Shown here: positions 18,601 to 25,419 of the stretch, in pieces
Layout of the letters: the number at the start of each line of letters is the position of its first letter
Position numbering within the stretch: the first letter of the stretch is position 1
Notes under the pieces: model-generated
Told to the model about the DNA's origin: nothing
Databases searched by the model: none
What the model saw: the letters and a program-made list of their open reading frames with translations, nothing else
Origin: Sphingopyxis sp. LK2115
GTDB taxonomy: Bacteria; Pseudomonadota; Alphaproteobacteria; Sphingomonadales; Sphingomonadaceae
NCBI RefSeq assembly: GCF_014595975.1
Contig: NZ_JABWGQ010000059.1
Span: 1-45,480, forward strand
Length of the DNA: 45,480 nucleotides
Reading direction: 5' to 3'
Program-made: the position numbers and the translations under genes

Positions 18601-19960
18601 ACTGTGCGGTCGGGATCGCGCGGGTGAAGGCGTGGCTGATCGGGTGGCCCGATTCACGGCGCGGTTTCTGGCCGGGACGGGCGGGGAGATCGGGATCGGC
18701 GGGATCGATCAGGGCGCCGTGCCCGCCGCCTGCATGATGTCCATCGGCGGGTGCCCCCTGCGCCTCGCCGTCATGCCCGCCCTTCCATTTTTTTGCGGCG
18801 ATCGTCGGGTCGATCGTCGCCGTCTCGCCGTCGCGCCCGAACCGGGCATAGGTCAGGCTGTGCCGCGGTTCGCGATCATTGGCATAGATGACGTGGCAGC
18901 CGGCGCAGCCCGAATGGCGATAGTCGCCCGGCTGGTCGTTGGTGCCCATGAACCACATGAAGGGGTCGTTGAGACGCGTCTTGTGAATGTTGAGCACGGG
19001 GATCGCGACGCGCAGCCCGGTGCCGGGGCCGCGGTTCGATTGCTTGAGGTCGGGGCGCCCCGGCTCCTCCAGCCGCTGGATCTGCCCCGTCGGGTTGGGC
19101 AGGCCGATTTCGGGAAATTGCGTGTTGATGTTGCGCCCGCCGCGCTCGAACACGCGGAAGACGTCGCCCGGCGGGATCACGCTCCAGCGTGGCAGCGGAT
19201 ACATGCGCGCGAGCGCGCCGCGCCTCCTCTCCGCATCGGTCAAGATCTTGTCCGAGGGGAAGGCGGGCTTGCACGCCTCGGCATATTCCCCGGCCGTCAG
19301 CTTTGACGAGGGCGAAAGGATGCACGCGGGATCGCCGCCGCGCGTATAGGCTTCGCCGAAGATATAGTTCTTATAGGGGATGATGCCATTGTTATAGGCG
19401 GCGCCGCCCCACAGCATCGCGCCGGTGGACATCAGCGACCGCTCGGTCGCCTCGATCACCTCCATATGGCACGCGCCGCACGCCTCGCGCGCGACGCGAT
19501 AGTCGCTGGGGTTGACGAAGCGGATGAATTCGGGCGCTTCCTTGTTGAGCAAGGTATAGCTGCGCACCGGGTTCGCCGAGCTGTCGTGCCACGCGCCGGG
19601 CAGCGTCGGTTGCGGATGCGCGACCTTCATCGCCGCGATATTGTAGGGGTTTTTATATCCCAGTTCGGGCTTGCCGAACGCGGCAGGCGACGTCGAATCG
19701 CCGCCGTGACAGTCGGTGCAGCCAAGCTTGACCGCCGGGGTCGCGTGCATCGACGGCTGGTCGGTCTGCGTGTGGCAGCTGTAACAGCCGGCCGATTTCG
19801 CCGCGACGTCGGCGTCGCTCTGCTCGCGCGGGGCGGGCGGGGTGAAACGATAGCTGATCTTGAGCGGCTTTTCCTCCTCTGCCGCGCGGCCGACGCTCGC
19901 GCCAAAGGCGGCGCACAGCGTCACAAAGGCCAGCAGTGCGAAGATTTTGCGCATCATCAT
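15662..19960 (-). CDS. Secreted decaheme cytochrome fused to an LVIVD-type propeller
   Basis: This 1,432-residue protein has a signal peptide (cleavage near GRAA) and ten CXXCH heme sites whose first cysteines are at residues 59, 81, 161, 352, 454, 659, 686, 805, 816 and 932. A His/Gly-rich stretch lies near 400-415. From about 1060 to 1335 it has six LVIVD-type blades (GFRVYDVAS, GLVLVDVDTL, GLVVLDLSTP, GVKLFDVTNM, GLVIVDVTRP, GIKVIQLTSP), a beta-propeller family often seen in surface proteins. It is therefore a multiheme electron carrier with a likely recognition or assembly domain; the substrate is unknown. The gene starts one base after the beta-barrel gene's stop. Three consecutive ATGs leave the exact start between 19960 and 19954. 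It does not read as MtrA, MtrC, Omc or OTR. Confidence 0.9.
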   Translation of the reverse strand: MMMRKIFALLAFVTLCAAFGASVGRAAEEEKPLKISYRFTPPAPREQSDADVAAKSAGCYSCHTQTDQPSMHATPAVKLGCTDCHGGDSTSPAAFGKPELGYKNPYNIAAMKVAHPQPTLPGAWHDSSANPVRSYTLLNKEAPEFIRFVNPSDYRVAREACGACHMEVIEATERSLMSTGAMLWGGAAYNNGIIPYKNYIFGEAYTRGGDPACILSPSSKLTAGEYAEACKPAFPSDKILTDAERRRGALARMYPLPRWSVIPPGDVFRVFERGGRNINTQFPEIGLPNPTGQIQRLEEPGRPDLKQSNRGPGTGLRVAIPVLNIHKTRLNDPFMWFMGTNDQPGDYRHSGCAGCHVIYANDREPRHSLTYARFGRDGETATIDPTIAAKKWKGGHDGEAQGAPADGHHAGGGHGALIDPADPDLPARPGQKPRRESGHPISHAFTRAIPTAQCMTCHMHQPNIFLNSYLGYTMWDYESDAPQLWPGPENSAPRPPGMSDAEYQAKYKQQRYPTAAEVHQVLERNPEGAAPRGLWADVEFLRNVYDVNDSNKDTQFADYHGHGWNFRGIFKRDRNGNLLTADGNMATWGTDTANIVDPADPEKWRKSCAHYSDAKERDLCLLSADPGRPGVEGKFVPPGINPGKSVHMMDIHAEKGMQCADCHFAQDAHGNGYIQGEVANAVEISCKDCHGTADALPNLLTSNVAARPQGTNLALLRNPDGRRRFEFQYNDDAEVIGLIQRSIVDPGLEWQVSLVKQAVTPGPHFNAKAARAKLMARSGSDDGKYEWGPGVAREDRAHGDDKMTCFTCHLSWTTSCGGCHLPIEANWKTRMHHFEGEETRNFATYNPQVARDEMFQLGRHQLTKPGEPGPNGEVRGIIAPVRSTSALILSSTNINRERIYVQQPPISSAGYSSQAFAPHFPHTVRRQETKQCSDCHLSAADDNNAIMAQLLLLGTNFVNFVGLNVWSGMEDGFQATRVTEWDEPQAVIGSYLHRYAYPDYWKLHVDQNGRELKNWVRGKIFDARGSGETQALEEFANIVQDTSGRVNCLQQRGEYMFVAEGRGGFRVYDVASIGNKGFSERIVRAPFSPLGHDTHVKTRNATCMALATTQPISVSRNENIVKHFPENHEQVMHDIYRYAVITDSVEGLVLVDVDTLADGEFRNNKLRRALTWNEGNVLAGARHVTLAGSYAYITTDAGLVVLDLSTPLQPKVTAQVPLTDARASAVQFRYLWVTDAEGVKLFDVTNMAQPVAVPSGTVRLANARKLYVARTYLYVAAKADGLVIVDVTRPAAPLVWPALTFDGAMQDAEDVIVASTNASLFAYVADGRAGIKVIQLTSPNNPGLYGFSPKPTPELIAWAKTPSPALALSKGLDRDRAVDETGGQMAVFGRLGSRPFTRPEMEKLFLNSKGMVYKVRDEVDENAWRPPLLYTN

Positions 19961-19961
19961 C

Positions 19962-21887
19962 TCAGAAACTCAAAATCACATTGGCGAGGATCGACACATA
20001 GGCGTCGTTCTTCTGCTTGTTGTCGAACAGATCCTTGAAGCCGTCGCCGGGGAGCAGCACCGCGGCGCTGAGGCGCCCGACGATATTCTGTGTCGCTTTC
20101 GGCCGCCAGATTCCCGCGACCGACAGGTCGAAGCCGATGTCCCTGGGGATCGAACCCTCGACGCGCAGCGCCTCAAGCGAGGATGTGTTCTCGAACCACA
20201 GATGGTTGGCGTTGACGCTGACGCGCGTCTGCGGCGACAGGTCGAAATCGGCGCCCACGCCGATAAAGACGGTGCCCGGATTGTTGAAGTTCGACTGCCC
20301 CTCTTCCTTCGACGAACGCAGCGAGTTCAAAATGCCGTTGCGGCCGTTGATCGAAATCACGCGCCCGCCGCCCGCGAAGGGGATCGTCTGGCGGATCCAA
20401 TAGCTCGTGTCGGCGCCGCCGAAGATCGGATTTTCAAAGATTGCGTCGAATCCGCCCTCGGTCTTGTTATAGGGGTCGCCGTCGCCGGTCGCATACAGCC
20501 CCGACAGGCGAAAGCGCATCCAGTCCACATCATAGCTGAGTTCGACCGCGCCGAAGCCCGCGCGAATCTCTGCGGGCTGGCTGGTGAAAAAGCTGTTCCG
20601 GTCCTCGCCCAGCGCGGCATAGAAGCTTGCGGTCAGGTTGATCCGCCCGATGCGCCCGTCGGCACTGTAGCCAAGGTAAACGACGTCATATTCGCGCCCG
20701 CGCAGATCGCCGATCAGCGCCGGGCGCACCGGAAAGCCGTTGTGGTCGATCTGCACGTCATTCTTTTCGCGATTCATATTATAGGTCACGCTGACCTGGC
20801 TGGTCAGTCCGACGACCGGGAAATCCTGGCGATAAAGGTTCGCCGTCAGGACAAAATCGTCGCGCGGCGTCTGGGTGATGTCGTTGAGCCCCGAATTGGT
20901 GTCCTTTTCGAGCCGCCAGAAGGCCGCGAAATTATACTGGAAGCGGTTGTTGTCGCGATTGCCGAAAAAGCGCAGCCCAAGCTGGCTGTCATTGAACAGG
21001 AAACCGCGAAAATCGCTCTGGAATGGCTGGATGCCGAGCCGCACCGAATAAAAATCGTAGCGGTCGGACGTGTTGCCGAGATGTTTGTCGACGAAGAGTT
21101 CCTGCACGCCGAGGAAGCTGTCGTACCGATGGCTCGCCTTCGACGGGCGCACGTCAAGCACGCGCCGTTCGGGCACGTCGACATAATTGGCCTGCCAGGC
21201 GAGCGTCAGTCGATATTCGACATCGGGCGGCTTGAACGCGGTCGATCCCTTGATCAGCGCGACGCCGCCAATGAAGGTCTGTGCAAAGACAAAGCTGCGA
21301 TCCTTGCCGAACACGTCGAGGCTGCCCGGCCGCTCGGTCGTCTGGACGCCGACGGGGATTGGAAAGGTGCGCGGTTCGAACACCGTGTCGGACACCGCAT
21401 TGGCGACGAAGAACCAGTCGTCGCCCTTGATCGGCAGCCATTTGACCTTGTCCGGGTCGATCGCGCGGTCGCCCTTCAGCGTGTTCTGGTGATAGGGGTC
21501 GAACCAGCGTTCCTTCACCACGCCCAACGTCTCGATAAGGCGCCAGCGGTCGGGGACGGGCAACTGGTCCTCGATCCCCGGAAAAGCCTGCGGCGGCGGC
21601 GGGCGCAGCGCGCCCTCATTATTCTGGCTGAGCGCGTCGGGCAGGTCGGGGCGATAGCCGGGGCGGCGGCGCCCCTCGATCATTTCCGTGACAAGATCGT
21701 CGGGCACCATTTCCTGCCAGTCGACCGGTGGCGGGGGCGGGGTGAGCTCTTCGGCGGCCGGTGCGGCGGGCGCGGAATCGACCGGCGGTTCGGCCGGTGC
21801 GGGCGATGGCGGCGGCGCATCGACCCCCGGCGCCCCCTGCGCCGCGAGTGTCGCGATGATCGGCCAAAGGCTGCCTCCCGTCATCAT
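19962..21887 (-). CDS. Predicted outer-membrane beta-barrel protein
   Basis: The 641-residue protein has a short hydrophobic N-terminus, a Pro/Ala-rich stretch (residues 20-60), an alpha/mixed domain, and then alternating amphipathic beta-strands from about residue 150. It ends in VILSF, the terminal-Phe signature recognised by BamA. Segments such as YDFYSVRLGIQPFQSDFRGF and ELSYDVDWMRFRLSGLYATG are typical strands. There is no TonB box or plug. I do not recognise a named family. Between a GlcG-type lipoprotein gene (3 bases) and the decaheme gene (1 base), it occupies the place of the MtrB/PCC porin, which holds a cytochrome in the outer membrane; this role is inference. The barrel is shorter than MtrB. 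Confidence 0.82.
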   Translation of the reverse strand: MMTGGSLWPIIATLAAQGAPGVDAPPPSPAPAEPPVDSAPAAPAAEELTPPPPPVDWQEMVPDDLVTEMIEGRRRPGYRPDLPDALSQNNEGALRPPPPQAFPGIEDQLPVPDRWRLIETLGVVKERWFDPYHQNTLKGDRAIDPDKVKWLPIKGDDWFFVANAVSDTVFEPRTFPIPVGVQTTERPGSLDVFGKDRSFVFAQTFIGGVALIKGSTAFKPPDVEYRLTLAWQANYVDVPERRVLDVRPSKASHRYDSFLGVQELFVDKHLGNTSDRYDFYSVRLGIQPFQSDFRGFLFNDSQLGLRFFGNRDNNRFQYNFAAFWRLEKDTNSGLNDITQTPRDDFVLTANLYRQDFPVVGLTSQVSVTYNMNREKNDVQIDHNGFPVRPALIGDLRGREYDVVYLGYSADGRIGRINLTASFYAALGEDRNSFFTSQPAEIRAGFGAVELSYDVDWMRFRLSGLYATGDGDPYNKTEGGFDAIFENPIFGGADTSYWIRQTIPFAGGGRVISINGRNGILNSLRSSKEEGQSNFNNPGTVFIGVGADFDLSPQTRVSVNANHLWFENTSSLEALRVEGSIPRDIGFDLSVAGIWRPKATQNIVGRLSAAVLLPGDGFKDLFDNKQKNDAYVSILANVILSF

Positions 21888-21890
21888 CGC

Positions 21891-23873
21891 CTATAGCCCG
21901 TCACAGACATTTTGCTGCGCCGTATCGAGGAAGGGCGCGAAGGGGCAGCTGATATAGCGCAGGCGCACCGTGCGGTTGTCGGCGAGCGTCACGACGACAT
22001 TGTCGGCGCGGATCGCTTTGGGGGCATTGCCGATGCCACCGACGCGCGCGCCGCCATTGTGCGTGCCCAGAAAGCTGATCATATCGTCCTGGTCGATGCC
22101 GTCGCCGGACACGCCGATCGCGCCGACGAGCGTGTTGCCGCGATAGATGGGGACCGATCCGGGAAAGATCTGGATGCCGTTCTGGAGCCGGTTCCGCCCC
22201 GGCGCGGCATCGGGCAGGGTGGTGCAGCGCTGCGGCGTGTCGGTCGGGCTTGCCCCCGACACGAAGCCGAGGTGCGCGCCAAGATTGCCGATGACCAGCG
22301 CCGATTGCAGCCCGGTCGAAAAGGGGTTGAACTGTGCGATCGGGCGCGACAGCGGGCCGCGCGGGCGGCCGACCTCGCCATCGGGGAAATAGGGGCGCGC
22401 CAGATTGCCGACCGAGCGGTCGGCGAAGGCGGTCGTGCCGGTGAGCGCGGCGGGATCGCCCAGAAAGGCGCGGACCGCGGGCACAAAGGCGGCGACGTCG
22501 GCGCTGGCGTTGGCCGACAGCTCGGCGGCGGCTTGCGGACCCGAGAAAAAGGCGGCGGTGCGCGCCTTCTGCAAGGAGACGTCGGTGCCAAAGACCGGCG
22601 CGTCGGGCGAGCGGACGATGCCGAGCACCGCGCCGTGCGTGTCGACGAGGCTGATCGTCACCTGCGCGCGGCTGTCGAGCGGGCGGCGGATCTGCGCGCG
22701 CGCGCGGCTCATTACGGCAAAGGCTTCCTCGAGCAGTGCGCGCGCCTCGGCAGCGGTCAGCGGCGCGGCGACGCTGGCGCCGTCGGTGCCCGCGCGGATC
22801 GGATAGCGGTTCGTCCCGCTGCCGTCGGTCAGGATGAAGGCGTCGCGGTTCGAGAATTCGGCCGGGGTCGATGCGCGGATGCCCGACGCTTCGCTGCCAT
22901 AGGCGACCCCCGCCGTGATCGCGGCATTGGCATAGCCGATGACGGCGACAAGATTGCCCGCGCTGCCATTGAGGCTGGCGAAGCTTGCACCACCATTTGT
23001 CATCACCCCGGCAAAGGTCGCGTCCGAAAAGCGGAGCGTCGTGCCGTCGACCGCGATCCTGTCGGCGACGATCGTTTCCGGCGGCTGAAATCCGCGCGTT
23101 CCCGCCAGCGCGATGAACTCTTCGTCATCGTCGTCAATGTCGAGGATATTGGGGTCGCTGCCGTAAACGCCGTCGCCCATCACCCCGATGCCGCCGACAA
23201 GCACGCCATTCTTGTAAAGCGGCAGCCCGCCGGGGTCGGCGGCAAGGCCGAGCGGCGAGCGTTTGGGGCCGATCAGCGCCGCAGCGCCCGCGGCGCCGAA
23301 CCGCGCCGACAGGTCGCTGCACGGCAACTGGCTGAACTGCACGCCGAAGAGGGGACCGCTTTCAAGCCCGACGGTGGTCGGAGCGGGCGGGAAATGTTCC
23401 TGGACGATCTGGCTCGCGGTGCGCGTCGAAAAGGCATTGCCGCCGCTGGAGAGATAGGCGCCCGTCAGCGCCTTGGCGATCGCGCCGCCCTCGGCGGGGA
23501 AGGTGACGTTCTGCGCGTCGATATTGTCGCCATTGGGCGCCGCCGAGGTCGTCGCGGTCGCGCGTGCGCCGGTCATGCGGAACACCGCCAGCACATTGCC
23601 GACGCGGTCGGTGACGGCGATGACCGACGGCAGGCCGCGCGCCTGCGCTTCCGAAATCGCATTGGCGAGGATCGTCTGCACGTCGCCCACGCTGAGCGAT
23701 TCGGCCGCGGGCGGGGTGTAAAGCCCTCCCGTCGGCGGGGGGGTCGGCGTGGGCGACGGTGCAGGCGTGCCGCTGCTGCCGCCGCCGCCGCCGCCGCCGC
23801 CGCAGGAGGTCAGGAGCAGCGCGCCCATCGCGGCAAGAGCGCCCGAACGGAAAAGATGGCTTCGGCTTCGCAT
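21891..23873 (-). CDS. Lipoprotein with two GlcG/HbpS-like domains
   Basis: The 660-residue protein has a lipoprotein signal peptide with lipobox LTSC, a poly-Gly run and a Pro/Thr linker, then two copies of a GlcG/HbpS (DUF336) domain. Each copy shows the helix-strand opening (SVGDVQTILANAISEAQ; PLTAAEARALLEEAFAV) and the loop GGIGVMGDGVYGSD or VGAIGVSGDGIDQD. Family members bind heme or sense oxidation (HbpS) or accompany glycolate oxidation (GlcG). Four cysteines outside the lipobox might form disulfides. I chose ATG at 23873, five bases after the cytochrome stop; the ORF extends to 23948 but the lipobox fixes the start. In this operon it could deliver or bind heme or anchor the conduit (inference). 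Confidence 0.85.
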   Translation of the reverse strand: MRSRSHLFRSGALAAMGALLLTSCGGGGGGGGSSGTPAPSPTPTPPPTGGLYTPPAAESLSVGDVQTILANAISEAQARGLPSVIAVTDRVGNVLAVFRMTGARATATTSAAPNGDNIDAQNVTFPAEGGAIAKALTGAYLSSGGNAFSTRTASQIVQEHFPPAPTTVGLESGPLFGVQFSQLPCSDLSARFGAAGAAALIGPKRSPLGLAADPGGLPLYKNGVLVGGIGVMGDGVYGSDPNILDIDDDDEEFIALAGTRGFQPPETIVADRIAVDGTTLRFSDATFAGVMTNGGASFASLNGSAGNLVAVIGYANAAITAGVAYGSEASGIRASTPAEFSNRDAFILTDGSGTNRYPIRAGTDGASVAAPLTAAEARALLEEAFAVMSRARAQIRRPLDSRAQVTISLVDTHGAVLGIVRSPDAPVFGTDVSLQKARTAAFFSGPQAAAELSANASADVAAFVPAVRAFLGDPAALTGTTAFADRSVGNLARPYFPDGEVGRPRGPLSRPIAQFNPFSTGLQSALVIGNLGAHLGFVSGASPTDTPQRCTTLPDAAPGRNRLQNGIQIFPGSVPIYRGNTLVGAIGVSGDGIDQDDMISFLGTHNGGARVGGIGNAPKAIRADNVVVTLADNRTVRLRYISCPFAPFLDTAQQNVCDGL

Positions 23874-23877
23874 GACC

Positions 23878-25371
23878 TTATCTGAGCGCCCCGATTGCGC
23901 GCACCGCGCTGTCAAACGACGCCTGGAACTCCGCGGGCTTGTAGCCATTGGGGTCCTTCACCGCCGCATAGGCGCGGTCGATGTCGCTGCGGATGCCCGC
24001 CGCCGCGCCGACGGTGATGCGCCCCGACGACACCATCGCGCTCAGCAAGGTATCGACCCCCATCACCGCCTGCTGCGACCCCGAATAGTCGGTATAGCGC
24101 TCGCGGATCGCCTTTGCCGCGATCGCGTCGACCATCGCGAAGGCGTCGGCGCCCGAAAAGCTGCGCGACGCAAATGCGCGTTTCAGCGCCGCGACGGTCT
24201 GCGACAGCTCGGCCGCCGCCGCGACCGCGCTCGCCCGGTCGGACGCCATCGCCTTGTGAAAAGCCGCGGTGCGCGCCGCAAGCTGGTCGGCGAGCGCAGG
24301 CGCCGCCATGCGCGCGGCGGCGGCGAGCATGATGAGATTTTCGTCATTATAGGGCGGCATGCCTTCGGGAAGGTTGCGGCCCGGATTGTCGAGGCCGGTG
24401 CGCACCGGTTTTGCCTGATCAAAGATGCGGCGATGGCAACTGTGGCAGTCGAGGAAATAGAATTCGGGGAATATCCCTTCGGTCCCGCGCCGCGTCTGGA
24501 ACAGCGCCAGGCTGCGTTCGATCGCGGCCGCCTGTCCCACCGCCCACATCTGGACATGGTCGGTGTGCCGGTTCGGTGCGCCGAACTTGCGCCAGCCATA
24601 ATCGGCGTCCTCCCGATGATGCGCCTGGAGCGCGGAGAAGAGATCGAGCTCGAAGGATATGCGCGGATGCCCCGCCGCCATGATGCGGTGGGTGACGAAC
24701 TGCCCGTCGGCGGCCGAACCGAAGTGGCAGTCGACGCACACGCCCGCGCGGACCACCGGATCCTCCAGCTTCTTCAGTCCCGCCGACAGGTTGGCGAGAT
24801 GCTTGTCGCGCATTTCGCGGCCAGGATCGGCATTGGTGCCGACGCCGGCATAATGGCTCGCGAGCCAGCCGCCGGCGGGGCCATGGCACGATTCGCAGCC
24901 AACGCCATCTTCCGCCGGGACCGCGCGCGACGTGCCCGCGGTGCTGTGACAGCCAAGGCACATTTGCGCCTTCGCGGGATCGCCGATCCCCAGATTGCGC
25001 GCGATGAACTGGCTGCGATTATTGTTGAGCACCGCCCAGGCGCGGCTGTGTGCGCCGCCGGGGGTCGAAGGTTCCTGCCATGTCATCAGCTCGTCCTGGC
25101 GGACGATGGTGCCGTCGCCCTCCATCCGGCCGTGGCATGTCGATCCCGCGCACGAGGCAACGCCGGTGTAGCGCGCGCCGCCTTCGCCCTGCGACTGCGC
25201 GGGGGAAGCGAAGACAAAAGCCGCGACCGCCAGCGCGCACAGCATGGCGACAAGCGCGGCCCATGCCGCGCGCGTGGGAAGATGGGCGGCCCATGCCGCG
25301 CGCGTGGGATGATGGGCGGCCCATGCCGCCCAAGGCCGATCGCCGCGCTCCGTCCCAGCGTGTGCCGTCAT
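23878..25371 (-). CDS. c554-type multiheme cytochrome c
   Basis: The 497-residue protein has four CXXCH sites (first Cys at residues 138, 159, 212, 309) plus CAGSTCH at 74, a CX4CH form seen in some multiheme cytochromes, giving four or five hemes. The arrangement CLGCHS, then DGVGCESCHGPAGGW, is typical of the cytochrome c554/c552 family. A hydrophobic segment (residues 40-60) is either a signal peptide or an anchor, so it is periplasmic and may pass electrons from the inner membrane to the barrel-bound cytochrome (inference). The C-terminal third is helical and heme-free. I chose ATG at 25371 because AAAAGGGG lies about 7 bases upstream; the ATG at 25401 has no such site. The N-terminal region carries a 30-bp tandem repeat. 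Confidence 0.88.
   Translation of the reverse strand: MTAHAGTERGDRPWAAWAAHHPTRAAWAAHLPTRAAWAALVAMLCALAVAAFVFASPAQSQGEGGARYTGVASCAGSTCHGRMEGDGTIVRQDELMTWQEPSTPGGAHSRAWAVLNNNRSQFIARNLGIGDPAKAQMCLGCHSTAGTSRAVPAEDGVGCESCHGPAGGWLASHYAGVGTNADPGREMRDKHLANLSAGLKKLEDPVVRAGVCVDCHFGSAADGQFVTHRIMAAGHPRISFELDLFSALQAHHREDADYGWRKFGAPNRHTDHVQMWAVGQAAAIERSLALFQTRRGTEGIFPEFYFLDCHSCHRRIFDQAKPVRTGLDNPGRNLPEGMPPYNDENLIMLAAAARMAAPALADQLAARTAAFHKAMASDRASAVAAAAELSQTVAALKRAFASRSFSGADAFAMVDAIAAKAIRERYTDYSGSQQAVMGVDTLLSAMVSSGRITVGAAAGIRSDIDRAYAAVKDPNGYKPAEFQASFDSAVRAIGALR
25261..25330. repeat. 30-bp tandem repeat in the N-terminus of the c554-type cytochrome
   Basis: Two full copies (25261-25290 and 25291-25320, differing at one base) and the first nine bases of a third are in frame. 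They encode the 10-residue unit AAWAAHLPTR / AAWAAHHPTR just before the hydrophobic segment. Being a multiple of three, copy number can vary without a frameshift. Confidence 0.85.
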
Positions 25372-25419
25372 CGCAATACCCCTTTTCCCCCAACCTGGCA
25401 TTTTACGCCCTGGACCGAA

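Noticed and set aside
25261..25330. Possible CRISPR-like repeat
   Set aside because: Units are contiguous without spacers, in frame in a coding region and only about 2.3 copies.
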